Source: Steroidobacteraceae bacterium (lineage in GTDB: Bacteria > Pseudomonadota > Gammaproteobacteria > Steroidobacterales > Steroidobacteraceae). Taken from it: 41,283 bases of DNA. The notes below the pieces were generated by a model. The model made no database searches, was not told the DNA's origin, and saw nothing but the letters and a program-made list of their open reading frames with translations. The position numbers and the translations under genes are program-made. Numbering within the stretch: position 1 is the stretch's first letter; each line of letters opens with the position of its first letter. This document shows, piece after piece, positions 1 through 7,979 of the stretch. The DNA is taken from the NCBI GenBank assembly GCA_025458865.1, contig JALORP010000042.1, positions 1 to 41,283 of the forward strand, given 5' to 3'.

Positions 1-2008
1 CCAGAGTCGGGCCGACGACCGCCGTCGAGTCCACCGGGTAGTAGGTGTCCGGCTTGTGGCAGCCCTCGCAGTTGTTGAGCTTACCCACGTAGGTCACGTC
101 GCTGTAGTCGTAGCCGGCGTTGCCGAAGCCGCAGACCTGGTAATCGGCGAGTGGCCCCGCGTGGATCGCGTGGATCATCACCTTCATGTCGATGGTCTGG
201 TCGTCGAGCGTGCCGGTGACGGTCTCGCAGTTCGAGCCGGCGACGCGTCGGTTGACGTCCGTCGCGCCGGGCGCGTGGCAGAGCACGCAGGTCTCGATCG
301 AGTCGGTGCGGTTGTTGCCGTGCAGCGAGAGCTGCTGGTGGCACTCGTTGCAGCGGGTGATCTCGACCACCGTGCGCCGCGCCACCACGTTCCCGGTGAT
401 CGCCGCGTACCGGATGGCGTTCTTCACGGCGATGCGGTCGATGCTGCCGTTGCCGTCCGCATCGAGGGCTGGGTGCCCTTCGAGCGCCGCGGCCAGCGAG
501 CCGGTGAGGCCCGCGGGCACCGCGACCGGCGAGGTGGCCGAGAACGTGCCGTTGCCGTTGTCGACGGAATTGCCGCCGCAGGCGTTCAACGTGTTGAGCT
601 GAACGGGCTGGGCAGGATTCACGCCCGTGCCGACGTTGGTGTAGTCAGCCGTAGTCCAACCGATGTCCACGAACAGCCGGCTCGCCCCACCCGCGCACTG
701 CGTGAACGGCGCGTCGCTGTGGATGTTGTAGGGCGCGTTGTTGCTCGTCGGGTCGGTGACGGAGAACGTCACCACCGGGAACTGCCCAGGCTGTGTGCCA
801 GCGACCGACAGCAGGTTGAACTGGAAGCGCCTGCCGGCCTCGACCGTCGGGATCCGGTGCGCGTTCTGGGCGGTGAGCGCGCCACCCGCGAAGGTGGTGT
901 TCGGGCCGTGGCACGCGGAGCACTGGTCGTCCGTCGCGGCCCCCGCGATGTGGTTCTTGCCCGTCGCGAAGTCCACGTTGCTGTGGTGGCAGCTGCCGCA
1001 GGCCTCGGCATTGACCACCGTACGCCAGTTCGACGCGTCCGGCGTGTCAGTATCGGACTCCTGGTGGCAGGTCTGGCAGTTGCGGACGTCCTGCGTGAAC
1101 TGGATCTCCGAGTAGTCGTACACCGTGTTGCGGTAGCCGACGATGTAGTAGCGGCCACCGTCCAGCACCACGCCGCCCTGCGCGCCTGCGTGGATGTTGT
1201 GGACCATGGTGGACATGTTCACCGTGTTGGTGCTCTCCGGGTCCACCGAGCCCGGGTTGTGGCAGGTGACGCAGTACTGCGTGTCGTTCCTGCGCCCACC
1301 GTGGAACGCGAGCCCGTCGTGGCAGGCGTTGCAGGTGTCGTTGTCCACGATCTCGCGGCTGAAGAGCCCCGTGGTCGCGCCCGACGATGGCTGCCAGGTG
1401 TAGGAGGCGTTGTTGTCCACCGGCACCGCGCCGTCGATCTGAAGCGCCACGCGGTGCGTGCGCGAGGCCTCGTAGGGCACGGCGATGGGCGTGGTGACGT
1501 TGTTGATGTCGAAGGAGAACGTGTAGCGGTAGCTGCCGTTGCCGTTGTCCACCAGCCGCGCCGGCGTGGCGGTCTCCGTGGTCGCCTGGAACTCGGCCGT
1601 CGTGCCGTCGAAGCCCGGCACCGGCGCGCGCGACACGTTGATGTAGGACTGCCAGTAGCTCGAGCCGCCCTGCGTGCCGGGCACGAGCTTGGCGAGCGCG
1701 AGGCGCAGGTTGCCGGGCGTCAGGCCCACCACGCCGCGGCCCTGACTGTCGGCGAGACGGAAGTTCACCACCGTCTGCTGGCCGACGGTGACACCCGTGA
1801 CGGTCGGGAAGATCACGTCCGCCTGGCTGGCGTTAACCACTCCGCTGGACCCGGGCCCCGTGGGGCCGGTCGGGCCGCCGCCGCCCGGCGACCCGGGTGT
1901 GCCCAGGGAGCCGTCATCGCCCTCGCAGGCCGCCAGTCCCAGCGCCAGCACGCCGGCAATGGCCGCGGCGGCAAAGCGGTGGGTAAATCCCTTGTCCTTC
2001 AACCACAT
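1..2008 (-). CDS. OmcA/MtrC-family decaheme c-type cytochrome lipoprotein (3' end outside window)
   Basis: Outer-surface multiheme cytochrome, expected to pass electrons to extracellular acceptors. The ATG at 2006-2008 is preceded by GAGAGGGAG at a good distance. It opens a lipoprotein signal peptide ending in LGLAAC, followed by seven Gly-X-Y triplets (GSL GTP GSP GGG GPT GPT GPG). Eight CXXCH heme sites are visible in order: CNACH, CVTCH, CQTCH, CGSCH, CSACH, CNECH, CVLCH and CEGCH. The family normally has ten, so the last two should lie beyond base 1. The frame is open to the window edge. Spacing and wording around the hemes (for example the segment after CNACH, and FATG...H) match the third cytochrome (5076-7394) much better than the second, so these two look like closer paralogues. 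Electron-transfer role is from family knowledge; surface location is inferred. Confidence 0.93.
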   Translation of the reverse strand, partial: MWLKDKGFTHRFAAAAIAGVLALGLAACEGDDGSLGTPGSPGGGGPTGPTGPGSSGVVNASQADVIFPTVTGVTVGQQTVVNFRLADSQGRGVVGLTPGNLRLALAKLVPGTQGGSSYWQSYINVSRAPVPGFDGTTAEFQATTETATPARLVDNGNGSYRYTFSFDINNVTTPIAVPYEASRTHRVALQIDGAVPVDNNASYTWQPSSGATTGLFSREIVDNDTCNACHDGLAFHGGRRNDTQYCVTCHNPGSVDPESTNTVNMSTMVHNIHAGAQGGVVLDGGRYYIVGYRNTVYDYSEIQFTQDVRNCQTCHQESDTDTPDASNWRTVVNAEACGSCHHSNVDFATGKNHIAGAATDDQCSACHGPNTTFAGGALTAQNAHRIPTVEAGRRFQFNLLSVAGTQPGQFPVVTFSVTDPTSNNAPYNIHSDAPFTQCAGGASRLFVDIGWTTADYTNVGTGVNPAQPVQLNTLNACGGNSVDNGNGTFSATSPVAVPAGLTGSLAAALEGHPALDADGNGSIDRIAVKNAIRYAAITGNVVARRTVVEITRCNECHQQLSLHGNNRTDSIETCVLCHAPGATDVNRRVAGSNCETVTGTLDDQTIDMKVMIHAIHAGPLADYQVCGFGNAGYDYSDVTYVGKLNNCEGCHKPDTYYPVDSTAVVGPTL

Positions 2009-2026
2009 GGCGGTGCACTCCCTCTC

Positions 2027-2193
2027 GCAGCCCGCGCCTGCCGGGCAGAAGCCGACGGCCGGCCAGGCTCCGGGTTTACAGGTCGGCATCTTGGGCTACA
2101 TCGGACAGAGGCTACATACGGGCTTGCGTAGCGCGGGATAGGTAGTTATCCCCATCGACTGCGACGCACTTCCCGGGCGTTTGCGGCAGGCAC
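2027..2193 (-). promoter_or_regulatory. Upstream region of the first cytochrome gene
   Basis: This is the only non-coding space upstream of the 2008 start, because the preceding gene ends in a strong terminator at 2194-2226. It should therefore hold an independent promoter, but I see no convincing -35/-10 pair. Visible structure: a direct repeat GGCTACAT (plus strand) at 2094-2101 and 2110-2117, and a small inverted repeat GGGATA/TATCCC at 2135-2140 and 2147-2152. The element shared by the other two cytochrome genes is not clearly present. Confidence 0.35.
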
Positions 2194-2226
2194 AAAAAAC
2201 CGGGGGAGCCTCTCGGCTCCCCCGGT
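2194..2226 (-). terminator. Rho-independent terminator of the second cytochrome gene
   Basis: On the minus strand a perfect 12-bp stem ACCGGGGGAGCC/GGCTCCCCCGGT with a 4-nt loop is followed directly by six T. It starts 28 nt after the stop codon of the gene at 2254-4800. It should isolate that gene from the next cytochrome downstream. Confidence 0.93.
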
Positions 2227-2253
2227 GAAGTGTCGACTCAGGTCAACGAAGGA

Positions 2254-4800
2254 TCAGTCGATGTGAGCCTCCGCCGACTTGCCCGGGCCGTGGCAGAGCA
2301 CGCAGGTCTCGACACCACCGGCCGAGTTCTGCTGCACGTGGGCCTTGGCGGTCGAGCTGATGTGGCACGAGCCGCAGGCGCCCGTCGCCGGACCCTGGCG
2401 GATCGAGAGCCCCGGGTTGAAGACCGCGGCCGACGCGGCGAGCGCGGGCTCGGCGTCGATCACCGTCCACAGGTACCGGTCGCTGCTCGGCAGCCGGTAC
2501 GTGCCCGGCTTGTGGCAGGTCTCGCAGTCCGTGACCTGCGCCGGGTACACCACGTTCTGGAACACCATCGGGCCGCTGCCGCCGCTCGCATTCGGGTTGC
2601 CCCGGATGAAGTTGAACGGATCGGACGGATCCTGCGCCGCGCGCTCACGACCGGCGTGGATGGAGTGGATCATCTCCTTGAAGTTGTTCGGCTGCTGCCG
2701 GTAGAAGAACTCCGCCCCGCCCGGCGCGAGCGCCAAGGTCGCGAAGCCCTCGAACAGGTTGCTGCTCGACATCTCCGTGTTGTGGCAGGTCGCGCAGTAC
2801 TCCACGTTGTTCATGCGCCCCGCATTGCTGTGGAAGCCCATGCGCTCGTGGCAGGTGTTGCAGCTGTCGAGGTCCACGACCTGGCGGCGCAGCGTGTTCG
2901 CCGTCCCGTCGATGCCCTTCAGCGGCGCGTTGCCGCTGATGTTCATGCCATTGATCGTGAGATAGCTCTCGATCGCCACGCCGCGCAGCGTCGCATTCGA
3001 CGGGAAGGCCAGCGGCGTCGCCGCGATGCCCGGCGCCGTCGTGTAGTAGCCGTCCGGATCCACGCCCGGGCCGCCCGTCAGCGTGCCGAGGATCGAGGCG
3101 ATCGTCGGGCCCGTCGGCTGGTCGAAGCTGCGGAAGTTGGTACCGAGGTTGGTCGTGAAATCCCAGTACTGGCGCGCGCCTGGCGCGGCACCGCCGGGAC
3201 CCTGCAGGTTGTTCCAGTCGACCGGCTGGGCAACGGCCGGGCCGCTGTCGACGTCGACGGGGGTCGGCTGCGGCGCGCTCCAGGCGAGCTTGAAGTTCAC
3301 CGCGGAGATCGTCACGCCCGCGGGCGGTGCGGTCAGGCTGATGGGCGAACCGTTGACCAGCACGCGGAACTTCACCGTCGGCTGGTTCGACGCGTTCACG
3401 GTCACCGAGGCGATGTCGTACTCGACCTTTGCCGCGCCCGCATACAGCTCCGGGTTGTTCGGGGTCGGGTAAGGCGTCGCGTGCGCGACGGCCACCGGCA
3501 GCGAGCGGGTCTCCGAGTGGCACTCACCGCACTGCACGTTGCCCGGCTGGTTGCCGAAGTGAGCCGTGTAGTCGACGTTGTGGCAGGTGTTGCAGGCCTG
3601 CTGGCTGATCTGCGTCCGCCATGCGTTCTTGTCTGCAACCGTTCGATTCGCCGGCTGGACCGGCAGGATCTTCGGGCTCTGGTTGTCGTGGCAGCTGCGG
3701 CAGTTCATGACGCCCAGCGCCTCGCCGGACACGCCTGCCGGGAAGCCGGCCCCGATGTTGCTCACGCCGCCGAACGGCGCGTTCTGCGGATACCCTTCCT
3801 CGTGCAGCTTGTGGACCAGCACCTTGAGGTCGAGCGTCTCCCACTCATCGTCCGTCGAGGTCGCCGAGTCATAGCCACGCGCATTGTGGCACGCGCTGCA
3901 GACTTCGACCTGGTAGCGGCGGCCGAGGTGGCCGGTGCCCTTCTGCGACAGGGTCCGCATGATCAGGAGCTGGCCGCGGTCCGCCGAGTTCTCGGCGTGG
4001 CAGGCGCCGCAGGACTCGTTCGTCACGACCTCGTTCACCGTCGCCGCGAGGACGTTCGGCAGCGAGGCCGGGATGAAGTCCTGCACGATGTTCACGAACG
4101 CGCCGTCGCGGCCGATGATTGCAAGCCGTGTCGGAGCGGTCGGCTCGTACGCCAGGTTCAGGGTCGGCTCGACCTTCGCCCAGCCCGGGCTGTTCAGGAC
4201 GCCGGCGTTCTCGACGCTGACGCCTGCGGCGCAGGTCGGCTGCGTGCCGCTGCCGTAATACTTGAACGACGCGACCTGCGCGAGCGGCGTGCAGAACGTG
4301 TAGCGGTACACGCCCGTCGAGACCGCCGTCGGCTTGGCGCGCTCCGGACCACCGAGCAGCACCTTGGTGTCTGCAGCGGTGTCCTGCTCGGAACGGTTGA
4401 TGTAGCTCTGCCAGTAGGCGGGCTCGTTCGGGGTTGCGGCGACCAGCTTGGCGAGCTGGAACTCGAAGTTCTTCGCCTCGGCACCCACGACCGGGTTCCC
4501 GGCCGCATCCGTCAGCGAGAACGTCACGGTGACCCTGCGGCTCGCCGCGTCGCTGTCCACGCTGATGCCGGTGACGGTGCCGGTGAGATCGCCGGCGGCC
4601 GAGCCTGTCGGCGGCGGCGGAGGCGGCGCCGGCGGGCCGGATGGCCCTGTCGGGCCTGTCGGTCCAGAGGGGCCTGATGGCCCGCTGGGTCCTGTTGATC
4701 CGTCATCACCATCGCAGCCGGCTATACCGCCTGCGAGAACGGCCGCCAGCGCAATGCTGGCCAGCCGGCCCAGTGTTGTCTTCAGGCCCTGTCGCGACAT
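2254..4800 (-). CDS. OmcA/MtrC-family decaheme c-type cytochrome lipoprotein
   Basis: An 848-residue decaheme cytochrome expected at the outer membrane surface, taking electrons from a periplasmic/porin conduit and handing them to extracellular acceptors (family knowledge). Ten CXXCH motifs are visible: CGACH, CSACH, CRSCH, CNTCH, CGECH, CNTCH, CATCH, CETCH, CGSCH, CVLCH. The ATG at 4798-4800 follows AGGGAGAGGG. An upstream ATG at 4822-4824 is in frame but lacks a ribosome site and would bury the signal peptide. The signal ends in AGGIAGC (lipobox) with Asp at +2. Eight Gly-X-Y triplets and a run of six prolines then form a tether before the first domain. The C-terminus ends HGPGKSAEAHID, a tail shared with the third cytochrome. 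Overall it is the most divergent of the three. No MtrA/MtrB-like partner is in the window. Confidence 0.96.
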   Translation of the reverse strand: MSRQGLKTTLGRLASIALAAVLAGGIAGCDGDDGSTGPSGPSGPSGPTGPTGPSGPPAPPPPPPTGSAAGDLTGTVTGISVDSDAASRRVTVTFSLTDAAGNPVVGAEAKNFEFQLAKLVAATPNEPAYWQSYINRSEQDTAADTKVLLGGPERAKPTAVSTGVYRYTFCTPLAQVASFKYYGSGTQPTCAAGVSVENAGVLNSPGWAKVEPTLNLAYEPTAPTRLAIIGRDGAFVNIVQDFIPASLPNVLAATVNEVVTNESCGACHAENSADRGQLLIMRTLSQKGTGHLGRRYQVEVCSACHNARGYDSATSTDDEWETLDLKVLVHKLHEEGYPQNAPFGGVSNIGAGFPAGVSGEALGVMNCRSCHDNQSPKILPVQPANRTVADKNAWRTQISQQACNTCHNVDYTAHFGNQPGNVQCGECHSETRSLPVAVAHATPYPTPNNPELYAGAAKVEYDIASVTVNASNQPTVKFRVLVNGSPISLTAPPAGVTISAVNFKLAWSAPQPTPVDVDSGPAVAQPVDWNNLQGPGGAAPGARQYWDFTTNLGTNFRSFDQPTGPTIASILGTLTGGPGVDPDGYYTTAPGIAATPLAFPSNATLRGVAIESYLTINGMNISGNAPLKGIDGTANTLRRQVVDLDSCNTCHERMGFHSNAGRMNNVEYCATCHNTEMSSSNLFEGFATLALAPGGAEFFYRQQPNNFKEMIHSIHAGRERAAQDPSDPFNFIRGNPNASGGSGPMVFQNVVYPAQVTDCETCHKPGTYRLPSSDRYLWTVIDAEPALAASAAVFNPGLSIRQGPATGACGSCHISSTAKAHVQQNSAGGVETCVLCHGPGKSAEAHID

Positions 4801-4865
4801 GTTTGGCCCTCTCCCTGAGGTCATGCCATGCGGGTGCCGTGGGCCCCCACGACCTTTTCCCGCAA

Positions 4866-4892
4866 GTCAGGGGCGAAAGTTAGTCCTGTCAA
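4866..4892 (-). promoter_or_regulatory. Conserved upstream element of the second cytochrome gene
   Basis: Minus strand reads TTGACAGGACTAACTTTCG followed by CCCCTGAC. The same element, slightly longer, lies upstream of the third cytochrome (7466-7494). It is 66-92 nt before the start codon. TTGACA could be a -35 box, but no good -10 follows at 16-18 nt, so it may instead be a regulator site or an overlapping promoter. Confidence 0.5.
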
Positions 4893-4998
4893 TGATTCCG
4901 GTGAATACGGGCTTGTCACGTCCGCTGGACGTTTTCCGCAGCAAGCTCGCGTGACACGCAAGGCAGTGTCCCGACCGCTCGGGAAGGTCGCAGGAATG

Positions 4999-5027
4999 AA
5001 AAAGGGGCGCCCCTTGCGGAGCGCCCC
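4999..5027 (-). terminator. Rho-independent terminator of the third cytochrome gene
   Basis: Minus strand has a 7-bp GC stem GGGGCGC/GCGCCCC with a 10-nt loop, followed by TTTTT. It starts about 48 nt after the stop codon of the gene at 5076-7394 and lies upstream of the shared element of the second gene. It separates the two transcription units. Confidence 0.8.
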
Positions 5028-5075
5028 CTGGAGTATCCCGCCGGGGCGCTTGCGCGCCCGCGGCTGGTTTGGCCG

Positions 5076-7394
5076 TCAATTGTCGACGAACTGGTCGATC
5101 TTGTGCGCCTCGCGCAGGTCCGAGGCCTTGCCCGGGCCGTGGCACAGGGCGCAGGTCTCGATCGTGGACGGGGTGCCGTCCGACAGCTGCGTGGCCGCAC
5201 TCGAGCCGCCATTCTGCGTCATGTGCGCCACGGCAAGGTCGGTGGTGTGGCACGTGGAGCAGACCGCCAGGTTCGGCGTAACGCGGATGTCGTCATCCGG
5301 GTTGCTGCGGTCGTTCGCCACGATCGAGGTTGCGAACACCTTGGTGCCGTCCACCGGGTAGAAGGTGTTGCTCTTGTGGCAGCCCTCGCAGTTGTTGATG
5401 CGGCCGGGATACACCACGTCGGTGAAGTCGTGGCCGCAGGAGTTGAACGTGCCTGCGTGCAATCCGTGCGTCATCACCTTCAGGTCGGTAGTGCCGTTCT
5501 GGGTCGTGCTGCGGCAGGTGATGTTCGGGTTGTGGCAGGTCGAGCACAGCTCGGTATTCGCCGTGCGGCCACCGCCGTGGATCGACAGGTCGAAGTGGCA
5601 GTCGTTGCACTTCGCCGTCTCGACCACCGAGCGGCGCGCCACCGCCACGTTGTCCGTGATCGCGAAGGGCTTGCCGACGGACACCACCCGAATGCGCTCA
5701 TACGTCGTGACAGCCGGGTCCGGATTCGTGTCGATCGCCGGACGACCCTCTATGATCGCCGCGCCCGAGCCAGTCACTCCGGTCGCCGGCACCGGCCGCA
5801 GCGCGGCCTTGGTGAACGAGCCGTCCGCATTCGCGACCGGGCGTCCGAGCGCCTGCGGTGGGCACGGCACGCCGGTAAGGCACGCCGCCGTATTGGCCAG
5901 GAAGCCGATCTGCACCGGCTGGCCGGGCGTGCCGGTGGTCGCCGTCGCGCTGCCGCTGCCGACGTTGATGAACTCCTTGGTCGACCAGGCGACATCCACG
6001 CTCAGGCTCGTCGAGGCGCCCGGCTTGGCGAAGAACGGGTTGGCGAGCGACTGGTCGTTGATGTCGTAGGCCACGCCCGTGTTCGGGTTGATGACCTTGA
6101 TGGTCACGAGCGGGTACTCGCCCGGCGAAACCTTGCCGGCGACCGCGCCCGGCGAGCCGTCGGCCTGAACGCCGGCGACGCTGACCACCTGGTACTCGAA
6201 GTCCTTTGCAGCTTCCTGGGCCGGAACGAGGTGCGCAACCTCGGCCCGCAGGCTTCCGCCGACGAAAGTCGAGTTCGGGCCGTGGCAGACCTGGCAATCG
6301 CGGTTGTCGGTCACCGTGATGCCGCCGTGGCCCACGCCAGTCGCGAAGTCGATGGCGTCGTGGCAGGAGCCGCAGGCCTCGGCCGTCACCGTCTTGCGCC
6401 AGTTGCTGGCCTGCGGGACGGTCGCGTCGTCTTCCTGGTGGCAGGTGCCGCAGTTGCGGATGTCCTGGGTCCACTCGATGTTCGAGTAGTCGTAGAACGT
6501 GTTGCCGTAGCCGACGATCGAGTAGCCGTTCGCCAGCTCCGCACCCGCGTGGATCTTGTGGGTCATGATCATCATGTCCACGGAGTTGTTGGTCTCCGGA
6601 TCCGCACTGCCGGGGTTGTGGCAGGTGACGCAGTACTGGAGGTCGCGCCGGCCGCCGCCGTCCGCCGAGCCGCCGTGGAAGAACAGCACGTCGTGGCAGG
6701 CGTTGCAGGCCGCGTTGTTGACGATCTCGCGCTGCGCTGTGACCGCGCCGCCAGCCGGCACGAAGTCATAGGCCGCGTTGTTGATCGAGTTGCTGCCGAG
6801 CTGCAGCGCGACGCGGTGCGTCAGGTTGGGCTCGAAGGGCACCGCCACCGGCGTGGTCACGTTCTGGATGTCGAACGAGAAGGTGTAGCGGTAGGTGCCA
6901 TCACCGTTGTCCACGAAGCGCGTTGCGTTGCCTGTCTCGGTGGTCGCCTGGATCTGCGTCGAGCCGTCCGGGTAGGCCGCGTTCGGCGCGCGGCTGACGT
7001 TGATGTAGGAAACCCACTCGCTCGGCCGCCCGTTCGCGAGGTCCTCGGGGACCAGCTTCGCCAGGGCAAAGCGCACGCCCGAGGCGGCCTGGCCCTTCAG
7101 GGGGTTGCCGTCGCGGTCGGTGAGCCTGAAGTTCACCACGACCGGCGACTGGGCAGTGACGCTGGTGACCGTCGCGATCACCGCATCCGCCTCGGACACG
7201 AGCCCTGCGCCCGGTCCCGGCGCCGGCGGTCCGGATGGACCTGACGGTCCGGTTGGTCCGGTCGGTCCCGACGGACCGGATGGACCCGCAGCCCCATCGT
7301 CACCATCCTCGCAGCCGGTGATACCGACGGCGAGCAGGCAGGCCAGGGCGATCGACGCCAGGCGGCCCACGTGCGTATTGGCCAAGCTCAACAT
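5076..7394 (-). CDS. OmcA/MtrC-family decaheme c-type cytochrome lipoprotein
   Basis: A 772-residue decaheme surface cytochrome, paralogous to the two genes downstream of it. Ten CXXCH sites are visible: CNACH, CVTCH, CGTCH, CGSCH, CQVCH, CNDCH, CSTCH, CEGCH, CSTCH, CALCH. I chose the ATG at 7392-7394 because AGGGAG lies 8 nt before it. A GTG at 7401-7403 is in frame but sits directly on that ribosome site. The signal peptide ends in VGITGC (lipobox). Eight Gly-X-Y triplets (mostly GPS/GPT) and a Pro/Gly stretch follow. Heme spacing and flanking words closely match the partial gene at 1-2008, suggesting a duplication in which the more divergent middle gene is flanked by the closer pair. It is monocistronic by layout: own leader, own terminator. 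Confidence 0.96.
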   Translation of the reverse strand: MLSLANTHVGRLASIALACLLAVGITGCEDGDDGAAGPSGPSGPTGPTGPSGPSGPPAPGPGAGLVSEADAVIATVTSVTAQSPVVVNFRLTDRDGNPLKGQAASGVRFALAKLVPEDLANGRPSEWVSYINVSRAPNAAYPDGSTQIQATTETGNATRFVDNGDGTYRYTFSFDIQNVTTPVAVPFEPNLTHRVALQLGSNSINNAAYDFVPAGGAVTAQREIVNNAACNACHDVLFFHGGSADGGGRRDLQYCVTCHNPGSADPETNNSVDMMIMTHKIHAGAELANGYSIVGYGNTFYDYSNIEWTQDIRNCGTCHQEDDATVPQASNWRKTVTAEACGSCHDAIDFATGVGHGGITVTDNRDCQVCHGPNSTFVGGSLRAEVAHLVPAQEAAKDFEYQVVSVAGVQADGSPGAVAGKVSPGEYPLVTIKVINPNTGVAYDINDQSLANPFFAKPGASTSLSVDVAWSTKEFINVGSGSATATTGTPGQPVQIGFLANTAACLTGVPCPPQALGRPVANADGSFTKAALRPVPATGVTGSGAAIIEGRPAIDTNPDPAVTTYERIRVVSVGKPFAITDNVAVARRSVVETAKCNDCHFDLSIHGGGRTANTELCSTCHNPNITCRSTTQNGTTDLKVMTHGLHAGTFNSCGHDFTDVVYPGRINNCEGCHKSNTFYPVDGTKVFATSIVANDRSNPDDDIRVTPNLAVCSTCHTTDLAVAHMTQNGGSSAATQLSDGTPSTIETCALCHGPGKASDLREAHKIDQFVDN

Positions 7395-7442
7395 GACGGC
7401 CACTCCCTTGATTCTTCGGCCCGCTCTTGCGGGTCATGACAC

Positions 7443-7468
7443 GACGCGGCATGGACCCATGCCGCGTC
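7443..7468 (-). promoter_or_regulatory. 11-bp perfect inverted repeat in the leader of the third cytochrome
   Basis: GACGCGGCATG and CATGCCGCGTC are separated by 4 nt. It lies 49 nt upstream of the start codon and overlaps the edge of the conserved element at 7466-7494. No T run follows on either strand, so it is not an obvious intrinsic terminator. It could be an operator or a 5' UTR hairpin. The equivalent position before the second cytochrome has a weaker CGTGGG/CCCACG repeat. Confidence 0.5.
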
Positions 7469-7494
7469 ACGGGCGAAAAGTAACTGCCAGGTCA
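7466..7494 (-). promoter_or_regulatory. Conserved upstream element of the third cytochrome gene
   Basis: Minus strand reads TTGACCTGGCAGTTACTTTT followed by CGCCCGTGAC. It aligns with the element at 4866-4892: TTGAC, then (A/T)ACTTT, CGCCC and TGAC are shared. The flanking DNA is not similar, which argues for selection rather than recent duplication of the whole region. Confidence 0.5.
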
Positions 7495-7596
7495 AGTCCT
7501 TGGCATCCGTAATTCCTGACGCCCCGGACCGGACGGATACGTACTTGTGGCAAACTCCGGCGGCGCCGAACCTGCTAGGGAGCCGTGGAGGAACCG

Positions 7597-7953
7597 ATGC
7601 CGGACAAGGGATGGTGGACGTCGCTGCTCGCGACGGTGGATGCCAAAGACGTGCCCGCGTTCCTGTCGTACCTCACCGACGACGCCGAGTTCCGTTTCGG
7701 GAACGGGCCGGCCGTCGTCGGCCGCGAGGCGGTCGGCGGGCTGGTGGAGGGCTTCCTCGGCGCGATCGGCGGCACCCATCACGCGCTGACCCGCCACTGG
7801 GAGGGCGAGGACAGCGCCGTCGGCGAAGGCATCGTCACCTACACCCGCCTCGACGGCACCACGCTCACGGTGCCGTTCGTGAACGTATTCGACCTGCGCG
7901 ACGGCAGGGTCGCGCGCTACCTCATCTATATCGACAACCGCGAGCTGTTCTAG
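7597..7953 (+). CDS. SnoaL/NTF2-like small protein
   Basis: 118 residues with the pattern of the SnoaL/NTF2-like alpha+beta fold: an N-terminal helix (SLLATVDAKDVPAFLSYL), then TDDAEFRFGNGPAVVGREAV, and C-terminal strands ending FDLRDGRVARYLIYIDNREL. Many such proteins are small enzymes or binding proteins of unknown substrate, so no reaction can be assigned. The ATG at 7597 follows GGAGGA at ideal spacing; an in-frame GTG at 7585 is less likely. It is divergent from the third cytochrome and convergent with the radical SAM gene. Its TAG stop is the first three bases of the palindrome at 7951-7979. Confidence 0.85.
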   Translation: MPDKGWWTSLLATVDAKDVPAFLSYLTDDAEFRFGNGPAVVGREAVGGLVEGFLGAIGGTHHALTRHWEGEDSAVGEGIVTYTRLDGTTLTVPFVNVFDLRDGRVARYLIYIDNRELF

Positions 7954-7979
7954 GAATTGGGAACAGTCCCCAATTCCTA
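7951..7979. repeat. REP-like palindrome containing both convergent stop codons
   Basis: TAGGAATTGGG / CCCAATTCCTA is a perfect 11-bp inverted repeat around a 7-nt centre (AACAGTC). Each outer TAG is the stop codon of one of the two convergent genes. The core GGGAACAGTCCCC belongs to the GGGAC-N-GTCCC family also seen at 25547-25575 and 32427-32437. It may act as a bidirectional terminator. Confidence 0.8.

Noticed and set aside
56..4677. Very long plus-strand open frames (691 and 815 codons) opposite the cytochrome genes
   Set aside because: They are Arg/Val/His-rich antisense shadows produced by high GC content. The minus strand carries ordered heme motifs, signal peptides, ribosome sites and terminators.
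4597..4720. Collagen-like coding repeats as a candidate CRISPR or DNA repeat array
   Set aside because: The periodicity is 9 nt and in frame, encoding Gly-Pro-Ser/Thr triplets. There are no spacers.
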